Below the pieces are notes generated by a model. The model ran no database searches, was not told where the DNA came from, and worked only from the letters and a program-made list of their open reading frames with translations. From Legionella worsleiensis (GTDB lineage Bacteria > Pseudomonadota > Gammaproteobacteria > Legionellales > Legionellaceae), in contig NZ_LNZC01000029.1 of NCBI RefSeq assembly GCF_001467535.1, positions 5,180-69,179 on the forward strand: a stretch of 64,000 nt of DNA, written 5' to 3'. Positions 1-8,191 of this stretch are shown here, in pieces (within the stretch, counting starts at the first letter, position 1; every line of letters begins with the position of its first letter). Made by a program: the position numbers and the translations under genes.

Positions 1-83
1 GCACACTCTCTAACATTTAGTCTGGACTCATTCATGGGGATTTACCTGCACGGTATAATGTTCATATGTTGGTCTATTAAGAA

Positions 84-215
84 ATGCATTCAACTTACCT
101 GGAGGACGCTCAATGTGAAAAACGTTTTAAAAACTGGTGCAGACAATGGAACATTAATTTGATTGAAGATCTTAATCACGGGTGGCGTGATCTGTATGAG
201 GAAATGTGTTCTTAA
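84..215 (+). CDS. Small hypothetical ORF (43 aa)
   Basis: An ATG opens a 43-codon frame just after an in-frame TAA. The peptide has three Trp and three Cys residues and an acidic C-terminal part (LIEDLNHGWRDLYEEMCS). A good -10 hexamer (TATAAT at 54-59 or thereabouts) lies about 25 bases upstream, but no clear Shine-Dalgarno sequence precedes the ATG. I do not recognise it. It could be a small protein, the remnant of a longer gene, or a chance frame. The rest of 1-355 holds only the palindrome at 231-251 and the 3' flank of frr. Confidence 0.25.
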   Translation: MHSTYLEDAQCEKRFKNWCRQWNINLIEDLNHGWRDLYEEMCS

Positions 216-230
216 TCCAGATCTCTTGGA

Positions 231-251
231 TGCCTCGGACAAGCCGAGGCA
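231..251. repeat. Short perfect palindrome (8-bp stem, 5-base loop)
   Basis: TGCCTCGG and CCGAGGCA are perfectly complementary around the loop ACAAG. It lies in the gap downstream of frr and of the small ORF at 84-215. No T-run follows on either strand, so it is not a clear intrinsic terminator. It looks like an interspersed GC-rich intergenic palindrome; whether it recurs elsewhere in the genome cannot be judged from this window. Confidence 0.5.
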
Positions 252-355
252 CGTAGGCAGGAGCAATTCGCAACACGACCTAGATAAAAGAAGTAATTTC
301 CAGGAAGTTTTTGGTTACCCCAAAAAAACTATTTATTGAATTACAGCCAAAAGAC

Positions 356-913
356 TTAAAACTCCATCAAGTCTTTTTCTTTCACAACAAGAATGGCGTC
401 AATTTCAGCAATGTACTTGTCTGTAAGTTTTTGAATGACTTCAGTGGCCCGTCGTTCATCATCTTCAGAAATTACTTTTTCTTTCACTAAGTCTTTAAGT
501 TGGTTATTCGCATCTCTTCTGATGTTTCGAATAGATACTCGACCTTGTTCGCCTTCACCACGAACGACTTTAATTAACTCTTTGCGACGCTCTTCCGTTA
601 GAGGTGGCATAGGTACACGAATAGCACTTCCTGCTGTAGAAGGATTTAAACCCAAATCAGAAGTTAAAATCGCTTTTTCAATAGCAGCTACCATAGACTT
701 TTCCCAAGGTGTTACTGTGATGGTTCTTGAGTCACTGGCGCTGATATTGGCGACTTGTCCAAGAGGAGTAAGAGTGCCGTAATAATCAACCTGAACATGA
801 TCTAAAAAACCCGCATTAGCTCTTCCAGTACGAATTTTTGACATGTCCACTTGCAATGATTCAATAGTTTTCTTCATCCGCTTTTCTGCGTCTTGTTTAA
901 TTTCATTGATCAT
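356..913 (-). CDS. frr: Ribosome recycling factor
   Basis: RRF acts with EF-G to split the post-termination ribosome and free the mRNA. The 185-residue product has the family length and the typical opening [18 protein letters not shown]. It carries the conserved [11 protein letters not shown] segment near residue 30, the [14 protein letters not shown] segment near 100, and the C-terminal [16 protein letters not shown]. It overlaps the end of pyrH by 11 bases, so the two are translationally coupled, and it is the last gene of the rpsB-tsf-pyrH-frr run common in gammaproteobacteria. The identification is secure. Confidence 0.97.
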   Translation of the reverse strand: MINEIKQDAEKRMKKTIESLQVDMSKIRTGRANAGFLDHVQVDYYGTLTPLGQVANISASDSRTITVTPWEKSMVAAIEKAILTSDLGLNPSTAGSAIRVPMPPLTEERRKELIKVVRGEGEQGRVSIRNIRRDANNQLKDLVKEKVISEDDERRATEVIQKLTDKYIAEIDAILVVKEKDLMEF

Positions 914-1646
914 GATTTGCTCCGACTATAGTTCCTACTCGCTCCCCGGTTACAATTCGCTTTAATGCGTTAGGTGCAGCCATATCAAAAACCTGTAATG
1001 GCATGTTTTGATCCTGGCACAAACAAATTGCTGTGGAGTCCATGACTTCCAAACCTTTGGTTAATACTTCTTTATACGTTAAATAATCGTATCGAACAGC
1101 ATCTGGATTTTTAAATGGATCGGCTGAATAGACACCGTCTACTTTGGTGGCTTTAAGTACAACATCAGCACCCACTTCAATAGCTCTAAGGCACGCAGCA
1201 GTATCTGTTGTAAAAAAAGGATTTCCAGTGCCCGCAGCAAAAATTACAACGTGACCATTGCGTAAATGAGTCATCGCCTTTCGTCTGTGATATGAGTCAA
1301 CGACTCCCATCATGGGGATAGCTGACATAATACGTGCCGGCAAATCGATCCGCTCCAGGGCATCACGAATTGCCAAGGCATTCATCACAGTCGCCAACAT
1401 GCCCATGTGATCACCGGTTACTCGCCCTAACCCCGCTTGGGAAAGGGCTTTTCCACGGAATAAATTACCGCCACCAACAACCAAACCCACTTCTACTCCC
1501 ATTTGGATTAATTCAGCAACATCACGAGCCAAACTATCCAGAACGGAAGGATCTATGCCAAATTGCGACTTACCCATCAAGGCTTCGCCGCTAAATTTAA
1601 GCAATATGCGTTTGTATTTTATTTTCGGGTGACTTTCATTCATCAT
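903..1646 (-). CDS. pyrH: UMP kinase
   Basis: Phosphorylates UMP to UDP in pyrimidine nucleotide synthesis. Bacterial UMP kinases belong to the amino-acid kinase superfamily, are hexameric, and are activated by GTP and inhibited by UTP. The 247-residue product shows the KFSGEALMG phosphate-binding motif near the N-terminus, the [10 protein letters not shown] loop, and the [15 protein letters not shown] nucleotide-binding segment. Two adjacent ATG codons are possible starts and overlap the tsf stop. It sits between tsf and frr in the conserved translation-linked operon. Confidence 0.96.
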   Translation of the reverse strand: MMNESHPKIKYKRILLKFSGEALMGKSQFGIDPSVLDSLARDVAELIQMGVEVGLVVGGGNLFRGKALSQAGLGRVTGDHMGMLATVMNALAIRDALERIDLPARIMSAIPMMGVVDSYHRRKAMTHLRNGHVVIFAAGTGNPFFTTDTAACLRAIEVGADVVLKATKVDGVYSADPFKNPDAVRYDYLTYKEVLTKGLEVMDSTAICLCQDQNMPLQVFDMAAPNALKRIVTGERVGTIVGANHDQ

Positions 1647-2524
1647 GAACGAACCTGAGCCATTACTTCTTCAACAAAATTATCTTCTTTCTTTTCTATA
1701 CCTTCACCGACTTCGTAACGAATGAAAGAAACCACTTCTGCGCCTTTCTCTTTCAAAAGCTGACCGACTTTAATATCGGGATTTTTCACATAAGGCTGAC
1801 CCAACAAACTGACTTCATCGATGAACTTGTTAATTCGACCTTCAATCATTTTATCAATAATTTCTTGTGGCTTACCGCTTTCTTTAGCTTGAGCAGTGAA
1901 AATTTCTCTTTCATTTTCAATTGCATCAGCAGATACTTGATCACGATTTACAACAATAGGTTTGCTCGCTGCAATATGCATGGCAATGTCTTTAGCCAAT
2001 TCTTCTGTACCATTTTTCAGAGCTACCATCACACCGATACGAGAGCCATGTAAATAGTAACCAATTACGCCCCCTGCACAGCTAATACGTTCAATACGTC
2101 TTAGTTTGATGTTTTCACCAATCTTGGCAACCAGCTGTTGTCTGGCTTGTTCAACAGTCACACCACCAGTTAAGGCCAAATCAGATAAAGAAGCAATATC
2201 AGTTGCTGAACTGTTTAACGCAGCTTGAGAAACGGCATTTGCAAAACCGGTAAAGTTCTCATCACGAGCAACGAAATCTGTTTCGCTGTTGATTTCTATC
2301 ATAACAGCAGAAGTTTCATCTGCAGATCGGGCAATAACGACTATACCTTCAGCAGCAACTCGGTCTGCTTTTTTATCTGCTTTAGCTTGGCCGGCTTTAC
2401 GCATTTCGGTTATAGCCTGCTCTATATCACCGTTAGTTGCAATTAGAAATTTTTTACATTCCATCATGCCTGCGCCTGTACGCTCACGAAGTTGCATTAC
2501 CAATCCAGCACTAATTGTTGACAT
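1643..2524 (-). CDS. tsf: Elongation factor Ts
   Basis: EF-Ts recycles EF-Tu by catalysing GDP release. The chosen ATG gives [24 protein letters not shown], the usual N-terminus (a UBA-like domain); it is preceded by GGAG at a spacing of 8, while upstream in-frame ATGs have no proper ribosome site. The product is 293 residues, normal for gammaproteobacteria. The core contains the [15 protein letters not shown] motif that contacts EF-Tu. It lies downstream of rpsB, separated by a hairpin attenuator, and overlaps the start of pyrH. Confidence 0.96.
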   Translation of the reverse strand: MSTISAGLVMQLRERTGAGMMECKKFLIATNGDIEQAITEMRKAGQAKADKKADRVAAEGIVVIARSADETSAVMIEINSETDFVARDENFTGFANAVSQAALNSSATDIASLSDLALTGGVTVEQARQQLVAKIGENIKLRRIERISCAGGVIGYYLHGSRIGVMVALKNGTEELAKDIAMHIAASKPIVVNRDQVSADAIENEREIFTAQAKESGKPQEIIDKMIEGRINKFIDEVSLLGQPYVKNPDIKVGQLLKEKGAEVVSFIRYEVGEGIEKKEDNFVEEVMAQVRS

Positions 2525-2540
2525 ATTCATTTCTCCACAT

Positions 2541-2577
2541 AGCAAAAAGGGGGCTAATTAAAATTAACGCCCCCTTT
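2541..2577 (-). terminator. rpsB-tsf intergenic hairpin (attenuator)
   Basis: Read on the minus strand, AAAGGGGGC and GCCCCCTTT form a perfect 9-bp stem around a 14-base AT loop, followed by TTTT. It lies exactly between the rpsB stop and the tsf ribosome site. Its position fits a partial terminator that sets the S2:EF-Ts ratio, as known in E. coli rpsB-tsf; the strength here is inference. Confidence 0.8.
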
Positions 2578-2590
2578 ATTCAAATATTAA

Positions 2591-3346
2591 TTATTCCCCA
2601 GCTTTAGCTGCTTTTTCAGTAGCGACTTCAACAAATTCGGAATCAGAAGACATACCACCTACAGTATTGCTGTTTTTTGCATCCAGAATTGCATCAGCAA
2701 CGCATCGAACATAAATATCTACTGCTCGCATGGAATCATCATTACCAGGAATAACGTAATCAATGTTGTCTGGGCTATTGTTGGTATCAACAACACCAAT
2801 GACAGGAATCTTTAACCGACGGGCTTCTTCTACAGCAATGTGCTCAAAACCAACGTCAACAACAAATAAAGCATCAGGTAAACCGCCCATATGCTCTATT
2901 CCACCAAGACCACGCTCTAGTTTATCAAGCTCACGGGTCAGCATTAAAGCTTCTTTTTTAATCATGTCGTTAAAGAGACCTTTTTCTTTCATCTCTTTTA
3001 ATTCTTTCAGACGGAATATAGATTGACGAACTGTTTTGTAATTAGTCAACATACCGCCTAACCAACGATGGTCAACATAGGGCATACCGCAACGCTTGGC
3101 ATGTTCACGGATACTGTCCTGAGCTGCTCTTTTAGTTCCAACAAACAAAATTTTTGCTTTGTTTGATGCCAGACGACCAACGTAGTTCACAACATCGTTC
3201 AACATGGGCATAGTTTTTTCCAGGTTGATGATGTGGATTTTATTTCGTGAACCGAAGATGTACTCGCCCATTTTAGGGTTCCAATAACGGGTACGGTGAC
3301 CGAAATGTGCACCCGCTTCCAGCAATTCTCGCATACTGACTTTCAT
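2591..3346 (-). CDS. rpsB: 30S ribosomal protein S2
   Basis: Structural protein of the small ribosomal subunit, needed for S1 docking. The 251-residue product starts [20 protein letters not shown], continues with [25 protein letters not shown], and contains [12 protein letters not shown] and [13 protein letters not shown], all hallmark S2 segments. The ATG has a TGGAG ribosome site at normal spacing. It heads the rpsB-tsf-pyrH-frr unit, is preceded by a structured leader (3380-3411) and a promoter (3444-3472), and is probably autoregulated by S2 as in other gammaproteobacteria. Confidence 0.97.
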   Translation of the reverse strand: MKVSMRELLEAGAHFGHRTRYWNPKMGEYIFGSRNKIHIINLEKTMPMLNDVVNYVGRLASNKAKILFVGTKRAAQDSIREHAKRCGMPYVDHRWLGGMLTNYKTVRQSIFRLKELKEMKEKGLFNDMIKKEALMLTRELDKLERGLGGIEHMGGLPDALFVVDVGFEHIAVEEARRLKIPVIGVVDTNNSPDNIDYVIPGNDDSMRAVDIYVRCVADAILDAKNSNTVGGMSSDSEFVEVATEKAAKAGE

Positions 3347-3379
3347 ATTATATCTCCAGGGTTAAGCCTCCACGCCTCC

Positions 3380-3411
3380 CATACGAAACCCACAAGGGAC
3401 CCTAACGTATG
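3380..3411 (-). promoter_or_regulatory. Structured rpsB mRNA leader
   Basis: On the minus strand, CATACG pairs with CGTATG, and an inner CCC-TTGT-GGG hairpin sits within it, about 35 bases upstream of the rpsB start. A long, structured 5' leader before rpsB is known to mediate S2 autoregulation in E. coli. Assigning that role here is by analogy of position only. Confidence 0.45.
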
Positions 3412-3443
3412 TGCCGAAACGTGTGTGTATTTAAAGCGCCGTA

Positions 3444-3472
3444 TTTATAACATATTGAACGAAATACCGCAA
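3444..3472 (-). promoter_or_regulatory. Sigma-70 promoter of rpsB
   Basis: Minus-strand TTGCGG, a 17-base spacer, then TATAAA. It lies about 100 bases upstream of rpsB, which leaves room for the structured leader. Confidence 0.55.
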
Positions 3473-3543
3473 TGATATTAATGGATATATAAATCGTTTC
3501 TGGTACAGCTGTTCCTTCGAAATGGAACAGTCATGGTGTTGTA

Positions 3544-3572
3544 TTGACTCGCAAAGAACATGCTTCTAAAAT
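3544..3572 (+). promoter_or_regulatory. Sigma-70 promoter of the TPP riboswitch-tenA transcript
   Basis: TTGACT at 3544-3549 and TAAAAT at 3567-3572 are separated by exactly 17 bases. The predicted start lies about 8 bases further on, immediately before the aptamer. Confidence 0.7.
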
Positions 3573-3586
3573 GGACGACAATTTAT

Positions 3587-3672
3587 CACCAGGGGTGCTG
3601 AACCTTTATTGTGTTTGGCTGAGACAAACCCTTAGTACCTGATCTGGGTAATGCCTGCGAAGGAAGTGTGAA
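3587..3672 (+). promoter_or_regulatory. TPP (THI-box) riboswitch
   Basis: The sequence contains the conserved aptamer blocks in order: AGGGGTGCTGAACC, GGCTGAGACAAACCC, ACCTGATCTGGGTAATGCC and GCGAAGGAAG. These are the thi-box residues that bind thiamine pyrophosphate. The aptamer ends only a few bases before the tenA start. The ribosome-binding purines (AAGGAAG, about 3660-3666) lie inside the 3' edge of the aptamer, so ligand binding should hide them directly and repress translation. No terminator hairpin fits between the aptamer and the ATG. Confidence 0.93.
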
Positions 3673-3674
3673 CC

Positions 3675-4415
3675 ATGACTTATTTGAAATATTGCCATTT
3701 ATTTTATCAGCCCATACCTGAAGGTAGTTTTTTTTCCAGGTTAATTCATATCAATCAAAAATCACTTGATCTGATTTACAGTCACCCTTTTAACCAAGAG
3801 TTATTAGCGGGAACGCTGCCAAAGGCTAAATTCGGTCATTATCTACGAGATGATTTTTTATATTTGCGTGTTTTTGCAAAAGTGTTACATACTCTTGCTG
3901 CAAGAACCCAGATAATAAATCCAAGCCTGTCACTGCAACTGACCCAACTTGCACATGAGGTAGTCAGCAGTGAGCACAGCATGCAATTAAAATACAGCGC
4001 TCACTTTAAAGACTTCCACGAACACCAAATGGGTACTGCAATTACGCACTATTCAGACTATTTGCTTACCGCATCCACTCAAGCCAAAATACCCGAGGCT
4101 TTATGCAGTATATTGCCTTGTTTTTGGATATATTATCAGCTTGGCATGTTAAAATCGCCCAAAGAGATTATGACAGATCACCCTTATGATGATTGGATTG
4201 CAACCTATTCTAGTGATGAATTTGTTCGAATCACTTTAGAACTGGCGGCAACTGTTAATTCACTGGTCAATAAATCCCATCAAAGCAAACAATTGCGACT
4301 GGTAAGCGCTTTTACGAAATCCGTTTCTTATGAGCTTGATTTTTTTAATGAGGTTTATTTGCCGCCAGTCAATCCACCTTCAAATGCCAGTTCGTCATGC
4401 CAATCACCCACTTAA
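3675..4415 (+). CDS. tenA: TenA-family thiamine salvage/degradation protein
   Basis: TenA (thiaminase II) hydrolyses aminopyrimidines released from degraded thiamine so that they re-enter the pyrimidine branch of thiamine synthesis. The 246-residue product shows the family opening HPFNQELLAGTLPKAKFGHYL at about 37-56, the DDFLYL motif with Asp59/Asp60, the nucleophile context LPCFWIYYQLG with Cys149, and the late acidic residue in SYELDFF (Glu220). Control by the TPP riboswitch immediately upstream supports the call independently. It stands alone, with no other thi gene beside it. The Ser/Pro-rich tail after residue 230 is not part of the fold. Confidence 0.88.
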   Translation: MTYLKYCHLFYQPIPEGSFFSRLIHINQKSLDLIYSHPFNQELLAGTLPKAKFGHYLRDDFLYLRVFAKVLHTLAARTQIINPSLSLQLTQLAHEVVSSEHSMQLKYSAHFKDFHEHQMGTAITHYSDYLLTASTQAKIPEALCSILPCFWIYYQLGMLKSPKEIMTDHPYDDWIATYSSDEFVRITLELAATVNSLVNKSHQSKQLRLVSAFTKSVSYELDFFNEVYLPPVNPPSNASSSCQSPT

Positions 4416-4442
4416 GAAAGCCATTAACAACTGAACATGAAA

Positions 4443-4486
4443 TTACAGCATCTCATAATTTATGAGTAGGTTATGAGATGCTGTAA
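4443..4486. terminator. 16-bp perfect inverted repeat between convergent genes
   Basis: TTACAGCATCTCATAA and TTATGAGATGCTGTAA are exact complements around a 12-base loop, between the ends of tenA and the ABC-F gene. It probably works as a bidirectional terminator or RNA-stabilising hairpin. There is no strong U-run on either side. Confidence 0.65.
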
Positions 4487-4497
4487 CCTAATATAGG

Positions 4498-6105
4498 TTA
4501 TGCGGTTGCGAGATAATCTTCGCCAAATTGTTCCAGATAATCGTTATAATTACCGAGGTAGTTTTGAACGCCATATCGTTCCGTTAAAACCAATACACGA
4601 GTTGCAATTCGGTCAATAAAGTAACGGTTATGGCTGACAAACAACACAGCACCCTGAAAACTCTGAATTGCTTCAATCAATGCATCTATAGATTCCATAT
4701 CCAAATGGTTGGTTGGCTCATCAAAGATTAGGACATTATGTTTTTGTAAAATAAGCCGTGCCATCACCAGGCGGGCAGATTCTCCCCCGCTTAGCAAGCC
4801 AATTTTTTTATCCACATCCGAGCCTCGAAACAAAACTTGCCCCAGAATTTTTCGGATATCTTGTGATGAGGCAGCAATCTGATCTTCAAGCCATTGCAAT
4901 ACAGTCTGTTCCGGTACCAGTTGAGTACGATAATCCTGAGCAAAGTAACCTATGCTTACTGTATCATTCCATTGAAATACGCCACTATCCGCATTGAGTT
5001 CATTGAGTAAAATTTTTAATAATGTTGATTTTCCAATACCATTAGGCCCGATAATCGCACATTTATCGCCACGCTGAATGGTAAATGAAACATCATTGAG
5101 TAAAACTCGTTCGCCAAATCGTTTATGCAGTTGCTCTATCTGAACTACTGATTTACCTGACGGTTTTTTTTGATGGAAATTAAAATAAGGCTTGGCAATG
5201 TTAGATTCTTTGATTTCAACAAGTTCTATCCTGTCTATCATTTTTTGCCGAGATGCAGCCTGACCGGCTTTACTCGCTTTTGCACCAAAACGATCGACAA
5301 AGCTTTGTAAGGATTCAATCTTTTTTTCCTGATTTTTCAACTCACATTGCTTTAAACGCAGACTTTCTTCTTTTGCCAGACAAAATTTATCGTAATTACC
5401 TGGATAATCAAGAACCGTATCGTAATCTATATCCAGTATATTGGTCGAAAGATTATTTAAAAAACTGCGATCATGAGAGATGAATATCAGCAACCCTTTA
5501 AATTGGGTTTTCAAAAACTCTTCAAGCCAGGCAATGGAGATTATATCCAGATGGTTGGTCGGCTCATCCAACAACATAATATCGGGTTGTTGATAGAGCA
5601 CTTGTGCCAACAAAACCCTTAGTTTATATCCTCCAGATAATGCACTCAAAGGACCGTAATGAAATGATTCCGCAATACCGAGACCCAACAGAAGCTTTCT
5701 GGCTGTAGCCTCTGCTTCATAGCCGCCCTGATTCATGACGATTTCTTCCAATTCGCTCAAGCGAAAGCCATCGGCTTCACTAAAAACATCTTTGGTGTAT
5801 AAGTTCTCTTTTTCAACCAGCGCTTCCCATAATGCAGCATTGCCTTTAATAACCACATCTACAAGCCTGTTTTCCTCATAACGAAAATGATCTTGTTTTA
5901 GAATACCTATCTTCAGATTTTTGGCTTTTTCAACACTGCCGTTAGAGGGTTGTTCTTCCCCTGCCAGTATTTTTAAAAAAGTGGATTTGCCTGTGCCGTT
6001 TGCCCCTACTACTCCATAACGCTGGGTAGGCAATAAAATTAAATCGACATTTTGAAACAGGGATTTTGGCCCAAACTGCATACTGATATTTTTTACTTCT
6101 AACAT
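4498..6105 (-). CDS. ybiT: ABC-F ATPase, YbiT type
   Basis: ABC-F proteins are soluble twin-ATPase factors that bind the ribosomal E site and relieve stalled or arrested translation; they are not transporters. The 535-residue product has two ATP-binding cassettes: Walker A GANGTGKST near 34 and GPNGIGKST near 350, signature motifs LSGGYKLR and LSGGESARL, and Walker B LLDEPTNHLD and IFDEPTNHLD. They are joined by a charged linker with the expected P-site tRNA interaction helices. The opening MLEVKNISMQFGPKSLFQNV matches YbiT better than EttA or Uup. It stands alone and converges with tenA. Confidence 0.88.
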   Translation of the reverse strand: MLEVKNISMQFGPKSLFQNVDLILLPTQRYGVVGANGTGKSTFLKILAGEEQPSNGSVEKAKNLKIGILKQDHFRYEENRLVDVVIKGNAALWEALVEKENLYTKDVFSEADGFRLSELEEIVMNQGGYEAEATARKLLLGLGIAESFHYGPLSALSGGYKLRVLLAQVLYQQPDIMLLDEPTNHLDIISIAWLEEFLKTQFKGLLIFISHDRSFLNNLSTNILDIDYDTVLDYPGNYDKFCLAKEESLRLKQCELKNQEKKIESLQSFVDRFGAKASKAGQAASRQKMIDRIELVEIKESNIAKPYFNFHQKKPSGKSVVQIEQLHKRFGERVLLNDVSFTIQRGDKCAIIGPNGIGKSTLLKILLNELNADSGVFQWNDTVSIGYFAQDYRTQLVPEQTVLQWLEDQIAASSQDIRKILGQVLFRGSDVDKKIGLLSGGESARLVMARLILQKHNVLIFDEPTNHLDMESIDALIEAIQSFQGAVLFVSHNRYFIDRIATRVLVLTERYGVQNYLGNYNDYLEQFGEDYLATA

Positions 6106-6336
6106 GTACCCGACCTTTTTTTGTCCTCATAATCGATACAGTCTTTACTCCGTTACAGCTAGCGCAAGAGGTAACCAGTTCCGGGCTGAATGGGCAATAT
6201 GAGATCAATTAGTTCAATTTATCTAGTGATAATACCACTTATCTGATATTTTTGCACTGAAAAGAGTAGATGAGCATTGTATTAGCCAGTAAAATTCTAA
6301 TTCCGTTGTTCAGAGCAACAATAAAAGGAAGGTTAC

Positions 6337-7260
6337 ATGACGGATACTGATTTCACAGGTACGGTGTTAAGTAAACGAGAACAAAACTGGATACTGGGAC
6401 AACGCATTACTCGAACTACGGATCAACAAGAAGTATTAATTTATCCTATGGGAGCCGAACGCTATCTCTCATCGGTATTGAACAATGAACATCCGCAGCG
6501 TTATCCTCTGCATAAAGACATCCACAACAAAAACATACTCATCATTCCCGGTTATGGAATTAGCTGTTTTATTTTTGCCAAGGCTGGAGCTCGATCAATT
6601 ACGGTTTATGATAAAGACCCTGTAACCATTGCGTGGATGAAAGCCTACAAAAAATATTATCATTACAGAGAATACGATACACAAAATAAGCCTTATCCCT
6701 CTGTAGGTGAGTTATTAACTGCACTGACCTGCTGGTATCCCCCCCTTCTTCGTCTACCCAAGGGCAGAATAAGCCATACCGTTTTATGGCTTCTTAATCC
6801 TAACGCCCTAAGACGTCAGTATTTGTTTTATATTATGTCACTGCTTCGTTATGCGCTGAGCAATAAAGATACCAAAGCTTATGAACTCGAGCACTCCATT
6901 CACTTTCACACCGGTGAATTAAAGCATCTGATAAACCACAAAAACAAACCGCTTTTTGACACTGCTTTTGTTCCTTATTTATTGGGTGTACGTAATGGGA
7001 TTGAAAAAACCGACGAAATCAGTGCATTTATAAATCAAATAATGCAATTGGTTCCCAATGGTCATGTTCTGGTTACTCCAACGCAAAAGAGCAAAGAGTT
7101 TTATGTTATGGGGCAAACATATTTCACAACAACAGATCATCCAAGCCTTGCATCAATACCAGACCTTACTGATCGGGTTATTAACGAAGACAAAGAATGG
7201 TTCAAAACCCAAGGATTGACCGTATTTTCCTTACGTGCGCCCCATTTTAAAACAGGATAA
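6337..7260 (+). CDS. Unknown protein with Rossmann/SAM-binding-like motif
   Basis: A 307-residue soluble protein with a good ribosome site (AAGGAAGG). Residues 65-95 read as a strand, a glycine loop and a second strand ending in acidic residues (NILIIPGYGISCFIFAKAGA, then ITVYDKD with Asp92/Asp94). This is the usual shape of motif I and post-I in class I methyltransferases and aminocarboxypropyl transferases. No catalytic motif IV such as NPPY is evident. A hydrophobic stretch (LRRQYLFYIMSLLRYAL, about 165-182) follows. It may belong to a DUF3419-like transferase group or be a diverged methyltransferase; neither is certain. It is flanked by the divergent ABC-F gene and by map. Confidence 0.55.
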   Translation: MTDTDFTGTVLSKREQNWILGQRITRTTDQQEVLIYPMGAERYLSSVLNNEHPQRYPLHKDIHNKNILIIPGYGISCFIFAKAGARSITVYDKDPVTIAWMKAYKKYYHYREYDTQNKPYPSVGELLTALTCWYPPLLRLPKGRISHTVLWLLNPNALRRQYLFYIMSLLRYALSNKDTKAYELEHSIHFHTGELKHLINHKNKPLFDTAFVPYLLGVRNGIEKTDEISAFINQIMQLVPNGHVLVTPTQKSKEFYVMGQTYFTTTDHPSLASIPDLTDRVINEDKEWFKTQGLTVFSLRAPHFKTG

Positions 7261-7366
7261 AAAATAAAGGGAGTGGCAAAGACTATTTAAGATTTGATTG
7301 AGTAAAAACTAATTAAACCACCCACACCCCCACCCTTCTTCCGCCAGCTAAAGCCCTACCCTGACA

Positions 7367-7375
7367 TGCTATACT
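7367..7375 (+). promoter_or_regulatory. Extended -10 promoter of map-glnD
   Basis: TGCTATACT matches the extended -10 pattern TGnTATAAT with one change. It lies about 50 bases before the map start. No good -35 is seen, which extended -10 promoters tolerate. Confidence 0.4.
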
Positions 7376-7426
7376 GTTTCTCTCCTTTTGCATGTGTTAA
7401 GATAATAATTTTTGGGAAAAACCATA

Positions 7427-8191
7427 ATGGCAGTTACAATAAAAACACCTGATGAAATTGAAAAAATGCGGGTTGCGGGTCGACTGGCAGGTGAAGTACT
7501 GGAAATGATAGGACCTTACGTCAAGGAAGGTGTAAGCACCGATGAGCTGAATACCTTATGCCATGATTACATCGTAAACGTACAACAAGCTATCCCTGCC
7601 CCTTTAAATTATAATGGTTTCCCCAAATCCATATGTACCTCGATTAATCACGTGGTGTGTCATGGAATCCCAGGCAAGAAAACGCTGAAAAATGGCGACA
7701 TCATCAATATAGACGTGACGGTAATCAAAGATCATTACCACGGCGATACCAGCAAAATGTTTATTGTTGGGGAGCCGTCCATCAAAGCCAAGCACGTCGT
7801 ACAAATTGCCCACGATTGTTTGTTCATTGGTATTGAAATGGTTAAACCCGGAGTTCAATTGGGAGATATAGGTCATGCCATTCAACAACATGCTGAAAAA
7901 AACCGCTGTTCCGTTGTTCGTGATTACTGCGGTCATGGTATAGGCCGAATATTTCACGAGGATCCGCAAGTCTTGCATTATGGCGTGCCCGGAACAGGAA
8001 TGAGACTGGAACCTGGAATGACCTTTACTATAGAACCCATGGTAAACATAGGAAAACACCACACTCGTTTATTACCGGATCATTGGACTGTAGTGACCAA
8101 AGATCACAGTCTTTCGGCACAATGGGAACATACCCTGCTCGTTACAGATAATGGTGTAGAAATTTTGACCCTGCGTAATGAAGAACGATAA
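7427..8191 (+). CDS. map: Type I methionine aminopeptidase
   Basis: Removes the initiator methionine from nascent proteins. The start at MAVTIKTPDEIEKMRVAGRLAGEV gives 254 residues, the usual size; the frame opens slightly upstream with a TTG that has no advantage. The di-metal ligands are visible: Asp in INIDVTVIKDHYHGDTSK (two Asp), His in DYCGHGIGRIFHEDP, Glu in TIEPM, and Glu in QWEHTLLVT. The gene overlaps glnD by 14 bases, so the two are cotranslated. In E. coli map and glnD are also neighbours, but divergent from rpsB. Confidence 0.95.
   Translation: MAVTIKTPDEIEKMRVAGRLAGEVLEMIGPYVKEGVSTDELNTLCHDYIVNVQQAIPAPLNYNGFPKSICTSINHVVCHGIPGKKTLKNGDIINIDVTVIKDHYHGDTSKMFIVGEPSIKAKHVVQIAHDCLFIGIEMVKPGVQLGDIGHAIQQHAEKNRCSVVRDYCGHGIGRIFHEDPQVLHYGVPGTGMRLEPGMTFTIEPMVNIGKHHTRLLPDHWTVVTKDHSLSAQWEHTLLVTDNGVEILTLRNEER

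Noticed and set aside
435-782. 115-codon plus-strand frame inside frr
   Set aside because: Fully overlaps frr in antisense and has no ribosome site.
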